Shown: piece by piece, positions 20,168-31,272 of the stretch
How positions within the stretch are numbered: position 1 is the first letter of the stretch
How the letters are laid out: every line of letters starts with the position of its first letter
Source of the DNA: Bedellia somnulentella
Lineage: Eukaryota > Arthropoda > Insecta > Lepidoptera > Bedelliidae
Direction of reading: 5' to 3'
NCBI GenBank assembly: GCA_963576735.1
Contig: OY755187.1
Coordinates: 496,001-560,000 of the forward strand
Length of the DNA: 64,000 nucleotides
Notes under the pieces: model-generated
The model's input: the letters and a program-made list of their open reading frames with translations, nothing else
Told to the model about the DNA's origin: nothing
The model's database searches: none
Translations under genes and position numbers: made by a program

Positions 20168-21077
20168 GGTAACATTTCGAAAATTCGAATATCTCAAATC
20201 CGAAATTCACTATTCAGAAAACTGTTCACATAATTTACGTATCACAGATGCTTTATTTTCCACAACTTCATTAGTACATAAATACATTTTCTAGAAGTAT
20301 CACTTCCCAGAAAAACTAAAACCAGATTATTAAAATGAATTTTTTGCTTTTACCAACTATATCTTTTACTATAATCTCGTTATTCCAAAGGTTTAAATGA
20401 CCGAAGTAACTTTATCTATAGTCTTACATATCGTAAATCTCTTTTACCAGATATTTTTATGTTAGAAAAATTTTATCAATATAACGCGGATGCATGCCTG
20501 TTTGTATGTATACTTGCTTGCTTGTTTGCATGCTTGGTTGCATGTAGGGGGGGTGCAGGGAGGCGGAGCCCCCCTGCTTGGGGGGGTCGGGGGGCTAAAG
20601 CCCCCTGCAGACAAAAAAAAGTTAGGTTACATTCAGTTAGGTTAGGTTAGATTATGTATAAAACGAGCGAGCGTAGCGCAGCGGAGCGAGCACCTAAATT
20701 TCTGATGCATGGTATACTACTAAACGGGGTATACTACTTACTTAAAATATGCCTGCAAAATTATTCATAGTAGTAGGTATCATTCAGTATATCTGTATTT
20801 CAAATATATGGAAAATGATTTTTTGGAATAGTGATTATTCGGAAAAGCAATATTGCGGAATTAAGGTATATCTGGTTTTCGATTCTTCGGAAATCCGTTC
20901 TAGTGGTTAATCAAAATGATAGTAAACAAAAACAAAAACCAAACGATAATCTGGAATGTAAGAATATGGTATATGAAATTTCGATGAAACAATATTATGG
21001 CAATTAAAAAAAAAGCGAATAGTTTTCGGTAAAATAATATTCGGGTTTAAAAGTTTCGGATATACAGTATGTAACCC
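20168..21077. mobile_element. Non-autonomous DNA transposon, 910 bp, 8-bp target duplication
   Basis: GTGAGTAC is present on both sides (20160-20167 and 21078-21085) and occurs once in intact S2 copies, so it is a target duplication. Eight bases suggests the hAT superfamily. Ends are imperfectly inverted (GGTAACAT against GGGTTACAT) and both flanks carry TTCGGAAA/TTCCGAAT subterminal words. It has no transposase. Confidence 0.65.
20540..20695 (+). repeat. GC-rich hairpins, TTAGG words and GAGCGAGCG tract
   Basis: Inside the DNA transposon, GGGGGCTAAAGCCCCC forms a tight hairpin next to GGCGGAGCCCCCC. Then come GTTAGGTT words including three TTAGG units in 15 bases, and AGCGTAGCGCAGCGGAGCG. 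The composition differs sharply from the surrounding AT-rich DNA. Confidence 0.6.
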
Positions 21078-21210
21078 GTGAGTACACTGTCCATGCAAAA
21101 CGTGGGTACTCTGAACACCAGGTGACAAAGTCACGTGATGTTCAGAAGTATTAGTACCTCTGCCGACCCCTTCGGGGATATTCGGCGTGAACGTTTATGT
21201 TATGTTATGT
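21078..21210 (+). mobile_element. S2 SINE, right part
   Basis: GTGAGTACACTGTCCATGC, CACCAGGTGACAAAGTCACG and CGGCGTGAACGTTTATG complete the S2 copy begun at 20085. Confidence 0.8.
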
Positions 21211-21454
21211 TTTATTAAAATAGACTTTATTTCGTCTCTCTCGGTAGATGTTCAAGTAATAAAGTAATTTAGCAACAATAATAGTATTAGTTTTGTTTTT
21301 TTATCTCGTGTTTTTGTTTTCATTGTTTCTTCAATAGTTTTAAAGGTTATTTTTTTTATACTTATTTTCTTTTCGTTGTTTTTATTTGTGCCATTTTTAC
21401 GAATTATTTTTATTCTTTGTTTCAAATTTGTAAAAGAGATTTATAGAGCCAATG

Positions 21455-21515
21455 CATGTGGATGGACCCTAATGGGAACTAATGGCGTGAGTTTACGTAA
21501 GTATGTATGTATATA
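21455..21515 (+). mobile_element. RTE-like LINE 3' tail
   Basis: ACCCTAATGGGAACTAATGG then CGTGAGTTTACGTAAG and a TATG repeat. 21516-22430 carries an inverted word pair (TATATATACCAAAGAT and ATCTTTGGTATATAAG, about 21800 and 21980) but no recognisable element. Confidence 0.45.
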
Positions 21516-22441
21516 TAGTAATATTAACAGCCTTATATATAATTAACATCGGCTAAGTTCTGTGAAAAAATGAGCTTTGCTCGTGACGGCTAACAATGCG
21601 TGCTGCGTCACAGAACCAATCGATGCTCTTGGTTTGGATTTTATCCAATCAGTCTACATATTCGAAAAGAACCTTCTTACTTATTCTTTCTTGTCCTACG
21701 TGCGGCTATTTTCAATGCGTCATTTTGTTTGAAGTTAGACTTCGTGAGATCTATAGGTAGAGACTGTAATTTTCCACCATGTCGATACTTCGACCATATA
21801 TATATACCAAAGATACACCAACAAAGCCCGAAAAACGGTGCTTTTTATATGGTAAGCACAGTTTCACTGACAGTCGCGTGCTACATCTTGCAATAAATAA
21901 TAGGTCTTAAGAAAATGCGGTAAGGTCTTGTCATTCTCGCGGTCCACTTTGTGCGTTGAATTTGTATGGAGTGCGGCATCTTTGGTATATAAGATATTTT
22001 ATTTGTATGTTGCAGGAACTCATAACATGAGAAGTATATGAAAGCTGTATTTTAAAGCTATTTAATAAAATTTAAGAAACCGCTGAATAAGCTAAAAAGA
22101 TATATATTTTACCCTAGTTAGCCCCAAATACAGTCAAGCGCATGTATACAATGTCGGAGATTAACGTTGTAATGTTGTTGTTAGTGTATACATAAGTATT
22201 GTTTTACACCGACTCATAATAAAATTATTTAGGTATACTATAAAGGTACACCTAAAATAATATTGTTCTTATCAGTTTTATCAGTAAGTATAAAAAAAAA
22301 TTATAAGAAAATAGAAACTTCTCCGAAATATTTAAACAACCATATTTCTGATCTCTATCACAGTAGTTTTGATTATAGGATTCCACTGGTAAATACACAA
22401 TTCAGCACCAAAATTTCGGACTCAATTATGCCTTATCATAG

Positions 22442-22663
22442 TGTGCGGGTAAGTGTTGGTGATAGTTGATAATGATAATAATAAAACACGAGTCCACAGA
22501 TGATAATAAATATACTGATAAAATTAACAAATTATGATACAAATGATATTGATATGCGCGTCGCGATTGATAGATGATTTTGGACTGACTAATACGCGTT
22601 AACGCGGTTCGACCTAAAACTAACTATTGCTGACAAAGGTGTTCGAGTGCATTGCACCGAACA
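22442..22663 (-). repeat. BEL/Pao 3' LTR
   Basis: On the + strand it starts TGTGCGGGTAAG and ends TTGCACCGAACA, giving TG...CA ends. It follows the envelope-like frame; the short purine-rich stretch just inside it (GGTGGGAATA on the minus strand) may be the polypurine tract. Confidence 0.9.
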
Positions 22664-22797
22664 TATTCCCACCGGGACAAGATATCATGATTAAATACAA
22701 TTTAAATGCTAAATTACAACTCTACCCCTTAATAACCCAAATTATATGATAGGAAACTTAAATTAAACAATATTTAAAATAAAAATTCAATTAAACT

Positions 22798-25700
22798 TTA
22801 TACTCGACTATCTTCAACCTCAATGTACACTCTTTTAGTAATTATGGGAGATGTTGCAATGTCCACCATTGATTGGCTTTGCTCACTTAACACATAACCA
22901 CTAGGCTGACGGTCAGCCGTGCTCTGCTTTCGCGCACTTATCACACTGTCATTTATCACTCTATCACTTATAACACTTAATTCAGTCTGCTGCTGTGGCT
23001 CGGCGCGGGGAGCGCGTCCCGGGCTCCCGCGCCGCCGCCACCACACCGCCACTGCTAGCCCGACGGCTCCTGCCACCCCCATGTATGACACTACATACTG
23101 GTGAATGTCATGTCCCGACAGTTCTATATCTTCATTCATATCTTCATGCTTTAATAATTCAATTTTTTGCTTCACGTCGCTGAGTGAGGTTGAAAGGTTT
23201 GTGTCGCTAGTGCTATAGTTATACGCAGTGGGCATGGTTAAATTCAAAAAGTGATTTATTGGTGCTATTTCAAAGTCATAAATCATCTGATGACTGATGT
23301 TTAACGTATTTGTTTGTGGTATGTTCGAATAAAATGTGAAATCTCTCCCTTTAGCTATACATTTATTTTCTAAGCGTATAATACCAGAATTCTCCAATTG
23401 TATGGTCTTAATATCATGGTCGCAAATAATTCTCATGGTGTATAAGTAACAATGAAAATATAAATATGTAGAAAGCTCTGTTAATTCAAACCATTGATCC
23501 ATGCATGTAGTTGTTTGTATTTGACAATTTCCATTATTATCTAATTTACAAAAGTTTTCTTCTGCACTCATTTGTTTAATAGGGCTATTTAGTTTGCATA
23601 AATAAACCTTTCTTTGGTGTAAGCACTGCTGTAGTTCATAATTATTAGTGTCTATGTATGCGTCCTTCGGTAAATTCATTGCAACATGAGATGCTCTTGG
23701 AATTATTTGGATCATTCTGTCGTTAATATTGTGTGGGACAGCAATTAATTTATATAATTGGAAATTATCACGACTGATCAGAGGAAATTTGATTTCAAAT
23801 ATCACGTAGTCGTTAGTTATTCTTGATTTTACGCTTAAAAGCTTGTATATTTCGTGATAGCCGCTTGATATATCTTCTATCGGTAATGTAAGGTCCTTTG
23901 TGAGTTGGCTAGATATAATTTGCAACTCCTTTCGGAACTGTTCCGGGCTCAGAAGATGTATGTTAAAGCGCCCATGATAAATATCTAATAATGTGCTCAA
24001 TAAGGCATCTTGCACCCTCCTTAAATTTGATATTATGTTAACAGCGGTGATAGATGTCAGTGAAAAATCTTCAGATATGGTTAATCTACTAACTTGTAAG
24101 GTAACGTTGTCAATCGAGGTATCTAATTTGTAAAGATGCTTGCTGATAGTTTTATGCTGATTCGTCATGATTTCTTCGGTTCTTTTCAAAAGGTTATATT
24201 CAGCTTCGATTACTGAGGTCTGATTTTTATAGAGCGTATATATATGTTTGGTATTTTCTTTTAATAATTTAATATCTTGTGTGTATTTTTCTGCGAATCT
24301 CTCATCCAATATACCGAACAAGCTGTTTGCAACATAACCCACGCCGTCGATAAGGCCGCGGCGCCGACGCTGTCTGGAGTGAAACCCGTCTCTTGTTTCA
24401 AATGCCTGATTCAGCAGAAGCTCATTGTAGTATTGTAATTCCTTTTGATCGTGTTCTAATTGTTTTAATATCATATTGCATCGTGTGTGGTCTTGAATTA
24501 TCGCACATATCTTTTGTAAATATAGTAAGTATTTTTCAGTTGCTCGAAATCCTTCCCAATAAGGAGCCATATTAAAGTAACTTATCATAGTCCAGTCATC
24601 GCGAATAAGTCTTAAGTTCGCAACAGGGTCGAAATAAAGGGACTTGTTATTGTGATCAAACTTTGATAACGTGAACATAGCTTCTGAAGGTGATAAAACT
24701 GTCATGAATAGTAATAATGATATTGCCATAGAAATAAAACTTGTTTTCTGTGTGTTTTGCTTGACCTTGATAGGGGGGCGATTCGTGTCTTCTGATTTTG
24801 CTTCTTTATTGATTGCTTTTGTGTTTTGATTATTTTCGGTCTTAGTTGAAAGCGGTAACAATGATATTTTAGTGATTGGTCTCTTCAGATACCCATTTTT
24901 AGTTTTTAAAGTAACTACTCTAACTAACCCATCGCTTCCTGGGTGAACTTCAACTACTCTTCCCATTGCCCATTTCCCCGCTGGAAGGTTCTCTTCATGG
25001 ATGATAACCACGTCTCCTATCTCAATGTTTTTTCTCTGTTTTAGCCACTTACTTTTAGCCGACAGTTGCACGAGATATTCACTTTTCCAGTGTTTCCAAA
25101 TATCTTTAAATGATCTTGTTATCAAGTTCCATCTTGTTCGAGCATCCTCAGCTGTTTCAATGACGTCACCACCTACTCTGCCGTTGAGAAAATGTGCTGG
25201 TGTTAGGCACTCCAAATCTTCAATGTTTTCCGTTAAATTACACAGAGGGCGACTGTTCAGACATGCTTCTAATTGAGACAATAAGGTAGAATATTCCTCA
25301 AATGTAAGTTTTTGAGAACCTATCACTCTCTTCAGGTGATACTTTAAACTACCCACGGCTTTCTCCCATAATCCCCCGGCAGAAGCCCATGTTTGTGCAT
25401 TAAATCGAAATTCTATCTTCATTTCTGTGATTTCTTTAAGAAAAGTGTCATTAAATATATGTTTCAATTGATCGTATCCTTCTTGTAATACCCGATTAGC
25501 TTTAATAAAATTGGTTCCGTTGTCGCTGTAAATATATCTTGGCGTACCCCTTCTTGCCGCCATCCGACGTAAGGCAGCCAGAAAGGCTTCGCTGGTTAAT
25601 TCAGAAACTAATTCTAAATGCACGGCTTTAGTGACCATGCAGATGAACACTGCAATATATCCCTTTGTTGTCTTCGCTCCTCTCCCTTTATTTAATTTAA

Positions 25701-27579
25701 TGTCTACAAATCCAGTGTAATCTACGCCCGTGTGATAGAACGGAGGAGCTGGGTTGCAACGGGCTTCTGGCAGGTCTCCCATCCTTTGAGCATTTAATTC
25801 AGGTTTATTCTTTCGGCAAATAACACAGTTTCGTAGTTGTTTTTTAGTAACGTTGACGCCTCCTACGATCCAAAATTTTCTCCGTATTGTAGATAATGTT
25901 AATTTTACTCCACCGTGATATGTTAGTTCGTGAGCTTGGTCAATAATTAACTGTGTTAATCTGTGATTATGCGGAATTATCATAGGATGCTTTGTTTCAA
26001 ATGGCAAATCAGCATTTCTCAATCTTCCTCCGACACGCAAAATTCCAGTTGAATCGAGATATGGCTGTAAATTTAATAGTTTGCTGTTCGTATTCACAGT
26101 TTGCTTTTTCTTTAAATTATTTATGTCATCACTAAACTCGCAGTATTGTATATGTTTCACAATACGTAATTTTGCAGCGTTGAGTTCCGGTAAGGTAATA
26201 TATGTAGGTCGCTGCACTCGACACGGTGTCAATGCTCTAATGACCCATGCTAAAATTAAAATGATTTTTGTGAATGAATTATATTTTTCTAACAATTGAT
26301 TAATTATGCTTATATTATCATGTTTTATTACAACATTACATGATCTTTTTATTTCGTGATTTGTAGAGTAATTAATGCGTTGATAATTAATTTCTGAGAG
26401 CTCTGATAAATACGTGGGCCCTTTCCACCACAATGATTGATTTTTAAGTTGGGAAAACGTTAAACCACGACTTGCTGCGTCGGCAGGGTTATCGTTGGTT
26501 TTTATATAATTCCAATAGTCGGCTGGTATAACTTCCTTAATCTTTTTTACTCTGTTTGTGACAAATGGTTTCCACCGGTTCTGATCTCCATGTAGCCATC
26601 CTAAAACAACCATTGAATCACACCATCCGTACAATTTAATTTCGTAGTTGCTAAAACATTCCATAACCTTTTTTGTTAGTTTTGCAAGTAGTTCAGCTCC
26701 GCATAGCTCTAATCTTGGTAATGATACTGATTTGTTGTATGGTACTAATTTAGTTTTCGCCGCTATCAATACAACTGAACACTGAAATTCCTTAATAACC
26801 CTTGCGTATAAAACTGCAGCGTAAGCTTTTGTCGACGCGTCGCAGTAGCCATGAATTTCGAATTTGACTCCCTGTGACGTTCCGATCCAGCGTGGGATTT
26901 TAATATCATTAATGTTGCTGATGTCTTCTTTCATTTTAAGCCACTCCATTTTAAGTTTGCTAGGTAACTCGTCATCCCATTTTAAATTTTCGCGCCACAC
27001 AGCTTGGAATAATAATTTTAACTTAGTAACTACCGGGGCTATCCAACCCAAAGGGTCAAATATTTTGGAAATCTCGGCTAATAATTTCCGCTTAGTGATT
27101 TTAGTGACTGGTTGTACGTTAATATTATGTTGAAAAGAAAATTGATCTTCGTTTGTGTTCCATTGAACTCCCAATGTTTTTGATGACGAATCGAATTTAA
27201 AGTAATACAAGTCGTTTGAATGATTAATATCTTCTCTGAGGTTTTTTAATAGTTGGGGTTCATTTGACGACCACTTCCTTAAAGTAAATCCTCCTGCTTT
27301 TAATAACTGATTCAACTGATAAATGTGCTTCTGACCTTGAAATATATCGTCACACCCATGGACAAGGTCATCCATGTACATAGATTTTTCGACTATTTTT
27401 TCGGCCTCGGGATAATTTTGTTTCTCATCAGTGGCCAAACGTTTTAAAGTCATCATAGCGAGAAACGGTGCAGCTTTAGTGCCGTATGTTACAGTCATTA
27501 GTTGATAATCGGTTAATTTGTGATTAAACGAGTCTCTCCATACTATTTTCTGCAGACTTTGATCATTTTCGTTAATCAT
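22798..27579 (-). CDS. BEL/Pao rest of pol fused to an envelope-like glycoprotein
   Basis: This is the frame on the far side of the LINE, 1593 residues. It has RT with YMDD near residue 68, RNase H (GYCDAST near 245), the integrase zinc finger (H-H-C-C around 555-600) and the integrase core with GVDYTG, SDNGTNF and an AGGLWEKAV glutamate. From about residue 945 comes a signal-peptide-like hydrophobic segment. Near 1070 there is a basic furin-type site RQRRRRG followed by a fusion-peptide-like LIDGVGYVANSLFG, and near 1500 a transmembrane stretch before an Arg-rich cytoplasmic tail. This arrangement is known from insect errantivirus and baculovirus F-type envelope proteins. No stop separates pol from it; expression might use splicing or cleavage. 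Confidence 0.8.
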   Translation of the reverse strand: MINENDQSLQKIVWRDSFNHKLTDYQLMTVTYGTKAAPFLAMMTLKRLATDEKQNYPEAEKIVEKSMYMDDLVHGCDDIFQGQKHIYQLNQLLKAGGFTLRKWSSNEPQLLKNLREDINHSNDLYYFKFDSSSKTLGVQWNTNEDQFSFQHNINVQPVTKITKRKLLAEISKIFDPLGWIAPVVTKLKLLFQAVWRENLKWDDELPSKLKMEWLKMKEDISNINDIKIPRWIGTSQGVKFEIHGYCDASTKAYAAVLYARVIKEFQCSVVLIAAKTKLVPYNKSVSLPRLELCGAELLAKLTKKVMECFSNYEIKLYGWCDSMVVLGWLHGDQNRWKPFVTNRVKKIKEVIPADYWNYIKTNDNPADAASRGLTFSQLKNQSLWWKGPTYLSELSEINYQRINYSTNHEIKRSCNVVIKHDNISIINQLLEKYNSFTKIILILAWVIRALTPCRVQRPTYITLPELNAAKLRIVKHIQYCEFSDDINNLKKKQTVNTNSKLLNLQPYLDSTGILRVGGRLRNADLPFETKHPMIIPHNHRLTQLIIDQAHELTYHGGVKLTLSTIRRKFWIVGGVNVTKKQLRNCVICRKNKPELNAQRMGDLPEARCNPAPPFYHTGVDYTGFVDIKLNKGRGAKTTKGYIAVFICMVTKAVHLELVSELTSEAFLAALRRMAARRGTPRYIYSDNGTNFIKANRVLQEGYDQLKHIFNDTFLKEITEMKIEFRFNAQTWASAGGLWEKAVGSLKYHLKRVIGSQKLTFEEYSTLLSQLEACLNSRPLCNLTENIEDLECLTPAHFLNGRVGGDVIETAEDARTRWNLITRSFKDIWKHWKSEYLVQLSAKSKWLKQRKNIEIGDVVIIHEENLPAGKWAMGRVVEVHPGSDGLVRVVTLKTKNGYLKRPITKISLLPLSTKTENNQNTKAINKEAKSEDTNRPPIKVKQNTQKTSFISMAISLLLFMTVLSPSEAMFTLSKFDHNNKSLYFDPVANLRLIRDDWTMISYFNMAPYWEGFRATEKYLLYLQKICAIIQDHTRCNMILKQLEHDQKELQYYNELLLNQAFETRDGFHSRQRRRRGLIDGVGYVANSLFGILDERFAEKYTQDIKLLKENTKHIYTLYKNQTSVIEAEYNLLKRTEEIMTNQHKTISKHLYKLDTSIDNVTLQVSRLTISEDFSLTSITAVNIISNLRRVQDALLSTLLDIYHGRFNIHLLSPEQFRKELQIISSQLTKDLTLPIEDISSGYHEIYKLLSVKSRITNDYVIFEIKFPLISRDNFQLYKLIAVPHNINDRMIQIIPRASHVAMNLPKDAYIDTNNYELQQCLHQRKVYLCKLNSPIKQMSAEENFCKLDNNGNCQIQTTTCMDQWFELTELSTYLYFHCYLYTMRIICDHDIKTIQLENSGIIRLENKCIAKGRDFTFYSNIPQTNTLNISHQMIYDFEIAPINHFLNLTMPTAYNYSTSDTNLSTSLSDVKQKIELLKHEDMNEDIELSGHDIHQYVVSYMGVAGAVGLAVAVWWRRRGSPGRAPRAEPQQQTELSVISDRVINDSVISARKQSTADRQPSGYVLSEQSQSMVDIATSPIITKRVYIEVEDSRV

Positions 27580-27951
27580 TTTTTTTTTTTTTTTTTTTTT
27601 TTTTTATTTTTCAAAATAAAGTTAAATACTAACATTTTTTGAACGTCAAAGTTTTAAATTAATCGTTAATCCGTTGCTTCGGAAGGTGTTCGTAAAGAGA
27701 AGAAGCAACAAAGAAACTCTTTACATTCACATTTTTTCATTTTTTCAAAATATGGTTTGTACAATTTCAGTTTATAAACATGTTTTTACTTTACAAAAGA
27801 TTTTCTAAGCGACCAAACCAAACGCTAGTTTGACATAATTAAAATAAATTGTCCATCACAAAAACCAATCACATAACGTGAGAAGAAAAATCCTCACCAG
27901 ACAATTATTCCTAGGAATAACGAGGGAAGATTTATAGCTTTACGGACATGG

Positions 27952-30790
27952 TCATGTGCGCGTTGGATCCTTGTCGTTTAAAAAATCTTGAACACTGTAG
28001 TAAGATTTCTTTAAAAGCATGGCTTTAATTGCCTTTTTAAAAGATGCCACAGGCAATTCCAATATGTCAGAAGGGAGTTTATTGAACATTTTCAGGGATA
28101 GTCCCATAAAGGAGTTACTTACTTTATTAAGTCTCCACTTCGGTACGTTAAGTTTCTCCTTATTCCGAGTGTTAACAGTATGCCTATCACTAACTTTACT
28201 AAATTGGCCAATATTCTTTTTGGCATACATTAAATTCTCAAATATGTATTGGCAAGGGACAGTTAAAATGCCAATATCTTTAAATTTTTCGCGCAACGAA
28301 TACCTCGACCTTAACATGTAAATAGATCGGATAGCTCGCTTTTGTAAGACAAAAACTTTATGAACATCAGCCGCTTTACCCCATAATAAAATACCGTACG
28401 ACATAATACTATGAAAATAACTGAAATAAACAATGCGAGCTGTTTCTATGTCTGCTATTTCTCTAATCTTACGCACGGCATACGCTGCTGAGCTCAGCCT
28501 TTTAGAAAGTGTTAGTATATGGGGTCCCCATTGCAACTTAGAATCGATTATTATCCCTAGGAATTTTGTCTCTTTCACTAATTCTACTTTTTCACTGTCA
28601 ATAACAATATTGGCGTCAACTTGCCTAACATTCGGTAAAGTAAATTTAATACATTTAGTTTTTTTGGCATTCAGAACCAGGTTATTTACAGTAAACCAAT
28701 GCAATACCAGTGAGATAGCTTTATTTACGTCGTCAAGAGATGTAGAGGATCTCGCTACATTAAATATTAAAGATGTGTCATCTGCAAACATAACTATCTC
28801 AGAATACTTTTGTACCATAAATGGTAAATCATTAATATAAATCAGAAACAGTAATGGGCCAAGTATAGAACCTTGAGGAACGCCCATCTCTATTTCCGAT
28901 CCTTTCGACGTGGTTCCATTAATATCTACCTTTAAAGTTCTTTTATCAAGATATGATGCCATTAATTTCAGTGCTTGCTCGTCAAAACCGTAATATTTAA
29001 GTTTAGTCAACGCTATTTCCTTTTTTACACAATCAAAAGCTTTTGTGAGGTCACAAAATATACCTAACGCATCCCGGGAGTTTTCCCATGAATTAAAAAT
29101 ATGTTTCATTAGTGACACTCCTGCATCTACAGTAGACCTACCTTTAGTAAAACCATATTGCTCGTCATGGAATATATTATTTTTATTGAAATATGAAAGC
29201 ATTTGGTTGGACATGATTTTCTCGAAAACCTTACTGAGAACTGGTAAAATAGAAATAGGCCTATAGTTGGTAAAGTCCTGACTATCTCCTGATTTATGTA
29301 GTGGGATGAGCCTACTTAACTTCATACAGTCTGGAAATTCTCCTATATCTATACATTTATTAAAAAGTATCGTTAAATGGGGAGCGATTATATTTATTAT
29401 TCTGTTTATGACGAAAACTGACATTCCTGTTATGTCTTCGGTTTTTTTAAGATTAATGGTTTTAAAATTTTTAATTATATCATTACTGTCAACATACTTG
29501 AAAGAAAACTGTGCTGTTGTTTTGGTAACATTTTGTTCCAACAACTCAAGAGCTTTTTGGGGACATGAATTTAATTTCTCTGTTGTCTGAGTGGGGGTAT
29601 TTATAAAATTATTTTCAAAAATGTCAGCAATTTGTGATCTTGACTGTATCAGTTCATTATCTAATAATAAATTGAGATCATGCGGGGACTTTAGTTTTCC
29701 AGTTTCACTGTTAATTATTTTCCAGACAGTCTTACTCTTGTTAGAAGAATTCTTAATTTTATGTTTTATGCATCTAGATTTAGCTTCACCACAAACTTTT
29801 TTGAAAATTTTTGAATAATTTCTGACATAAATAATAAAATCTTGGTTGAAGTTATAGGACTTTTCTCTATAAATGTTATATAGGTGATCTCTACTTATTC
29901 TAATTCCAGCGGTGGCCCATTCAGCAAAAGAGCATTTTGTATTACATAGTATTACCTTAGTTTTAAAGATTTTGTTAAATTCTGTTTTTAGCTCATTGAT
30001 GAAAGAAAGACAATTCTCTAATGTTTCACTGCTTCTCATTGGGGGGCTGATGCTAGACCTAATATTATTTTCAAATAAGCTAAGTTTTTTTTCAGTTATC
30101 TGTCTACATACAATTGACTTTTTCTTTTCAATGGTAAATTCTAAATTTATGAATTGTCCTTTGTGGTCTGAGGTAATGCTATCAAAAAGGAAGTGACCAG
30201 AGTAGTCACAATTGCAATAAATATTATCTAAACATGTTGCAGAGGTCGAGGTAATTCGGGTTGGCTCATTAAATACATTTAGAAGATTAAATGATTGAAA
30301 AAATGTTAAGATTCTCTCCTTTACTAGACCCTCACCTAATAAGTCAACATTGAAATCCCCACAAACTACAACCTCTCTGGAGCTGCGGGAAGCCATCCCC
30401 AAAGCATCCTCCATCGCTGCTTCAAAGATGTCATAGTTACCTTTGGGTGGGCGATATACACACAAAATTATATACTTGCTCAATTCAATGCATGAGATTT
30501 CTACATGTTGTTCAACAGAGAGTCTACAGATGTCTTTTCTTTCTTTAAATTTAATGTCTACATATAATAGTATCATACTACCCCCACACATTATGGACTC
30601 TCTGTTAAAACAACTGCCCACCATGTAATTCTTTAAACTAAAGTTCATTTGTTCTGTTTTTAACCAGTGTTCTGTCAAACAAAGTATTTTAACATTGTAC
30701 TTATTAACGAATAACTCTAATTCTAATAATTTGCAGGAAAGGCTCTGTATGTTCTGATGAACTAGTGAAATATATGCCTTTTCCTTTGTC
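27952..30790 (-). CDS. LINE ORF2: endonuclease and reverse transcriptase, intact
   Basis: The first ATG is at 30678, but the domain clearly begins upstream (VHQNIQSLSCKLLELE, ILCLTEHWL), so translation probably starts by about 30790. Endonuclease motifs are IILCVYRPP, VVCGDFNVDL and SDHKGQ. RT motifs are YRPISILPVLSKVFEK, QYGFTKGRST, LTKAFDCV, PQGSILGPLLFLIYINDL and the catalytic FADDTS. The end SYYSVQDFLNDK is typical of the clade. No stop or frameshift is visible through about 910 codons, so it could encode an active enzyme. Confidence 0.9.
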
Positions 30791-30797
30791 TTACTAC

Positions 30798-31250
30798 CTA
30801 GTTTAAAGCTAAATTTGCAGATACATTAGTACTTGTACTAATAACTGCATCCAAGTCAGTTGAAATAGTTATGTTATTCAAATTAATAACATTATTGTAT
30901 ACTATATTACTAGCTAGTAACATAGCTAGACGTTTTTTAGAATAATCAGGTACTATCAAGGTACTCTTAGTCATTAATGATTTCTTAATATAATTATTTA
31001 TATTAAAATTAACAATTTTTTGCCTATATCCCAAAGTCAAATTATATAGTAACATATTTAATTTATATATCCTAGTGTTAACCTTATAGCTAAGATGCTT
31101 GGAATATAGGAAGTCACTTATAATTATTTTTCTAACATTTAAATTAACTAACCTCTCAAATGATTTCTTTAAGTCACTTGGATTCACCTTATTACTTGAA
31201 CCTATTAAAATAACTAAAGTAGTATTCGAGTCATATTGTTCTTTTAAAAT
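30798..31250 (-). CDS. LINE ORF1 C-terminal fragment, SGNH-esterase-like
   Basis: Upstream of the first ATG the frame reads TLVILIGSSNKV, which resembles the strand and loop of SGNH-type esterase domains found in CR1-group ORF1 proteins. It then continues with DLKKSFERLVNLNVRKII and basic sequence to a stop at 30798. The N-terminal part is lost. It overlaps the beginning of ORF2 in another frame. Confidence 0.5.
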   Translation of the reverse strand: MLKEQYDSNTTLVILIGSSNKVNPSDLKKSFERLVNLNVRKIIISDFLYSKHLSYKVNTRIYKLNMLLYNLTLGYRQKIVNFNINNYIKKSLMTKSTLIVPDYSKKRLAMLLASNIVYNNVINLNNITISTDLDAVISTSTNVSANLALN

Positions 31251-31272
31251 AGAATTTATTATTTGAGAGTAA

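Larger units (their letters stand above)
27580..31272 (-). mobile_element. CR1/jockey-type LINE inserted in the BEL RT
   Basis: Starts at about 31272 within ORF1, continues through ORF2 and a 3' UTR (27606-27951), and ends in a poly(A) (poly-T at 27580-27605 on the + strand). A short CAT is common to both junctions, so the target duplication is at most a few bases beyond the A-tail. It is 5'-truncated but ORF2 is intact. Confidence 0.85.

Noticed and set aside
20459..20650. Cys-rich 63-codon frame
   Set aside because: It is a translation of TTGCTTGC repeats and the GC-rich hairpins.
20620..20655. Telomere array or telomere-specific retrotransposon target
   Set aside because: Only three TTAGG units in one short stretch inside a transposon; no array.
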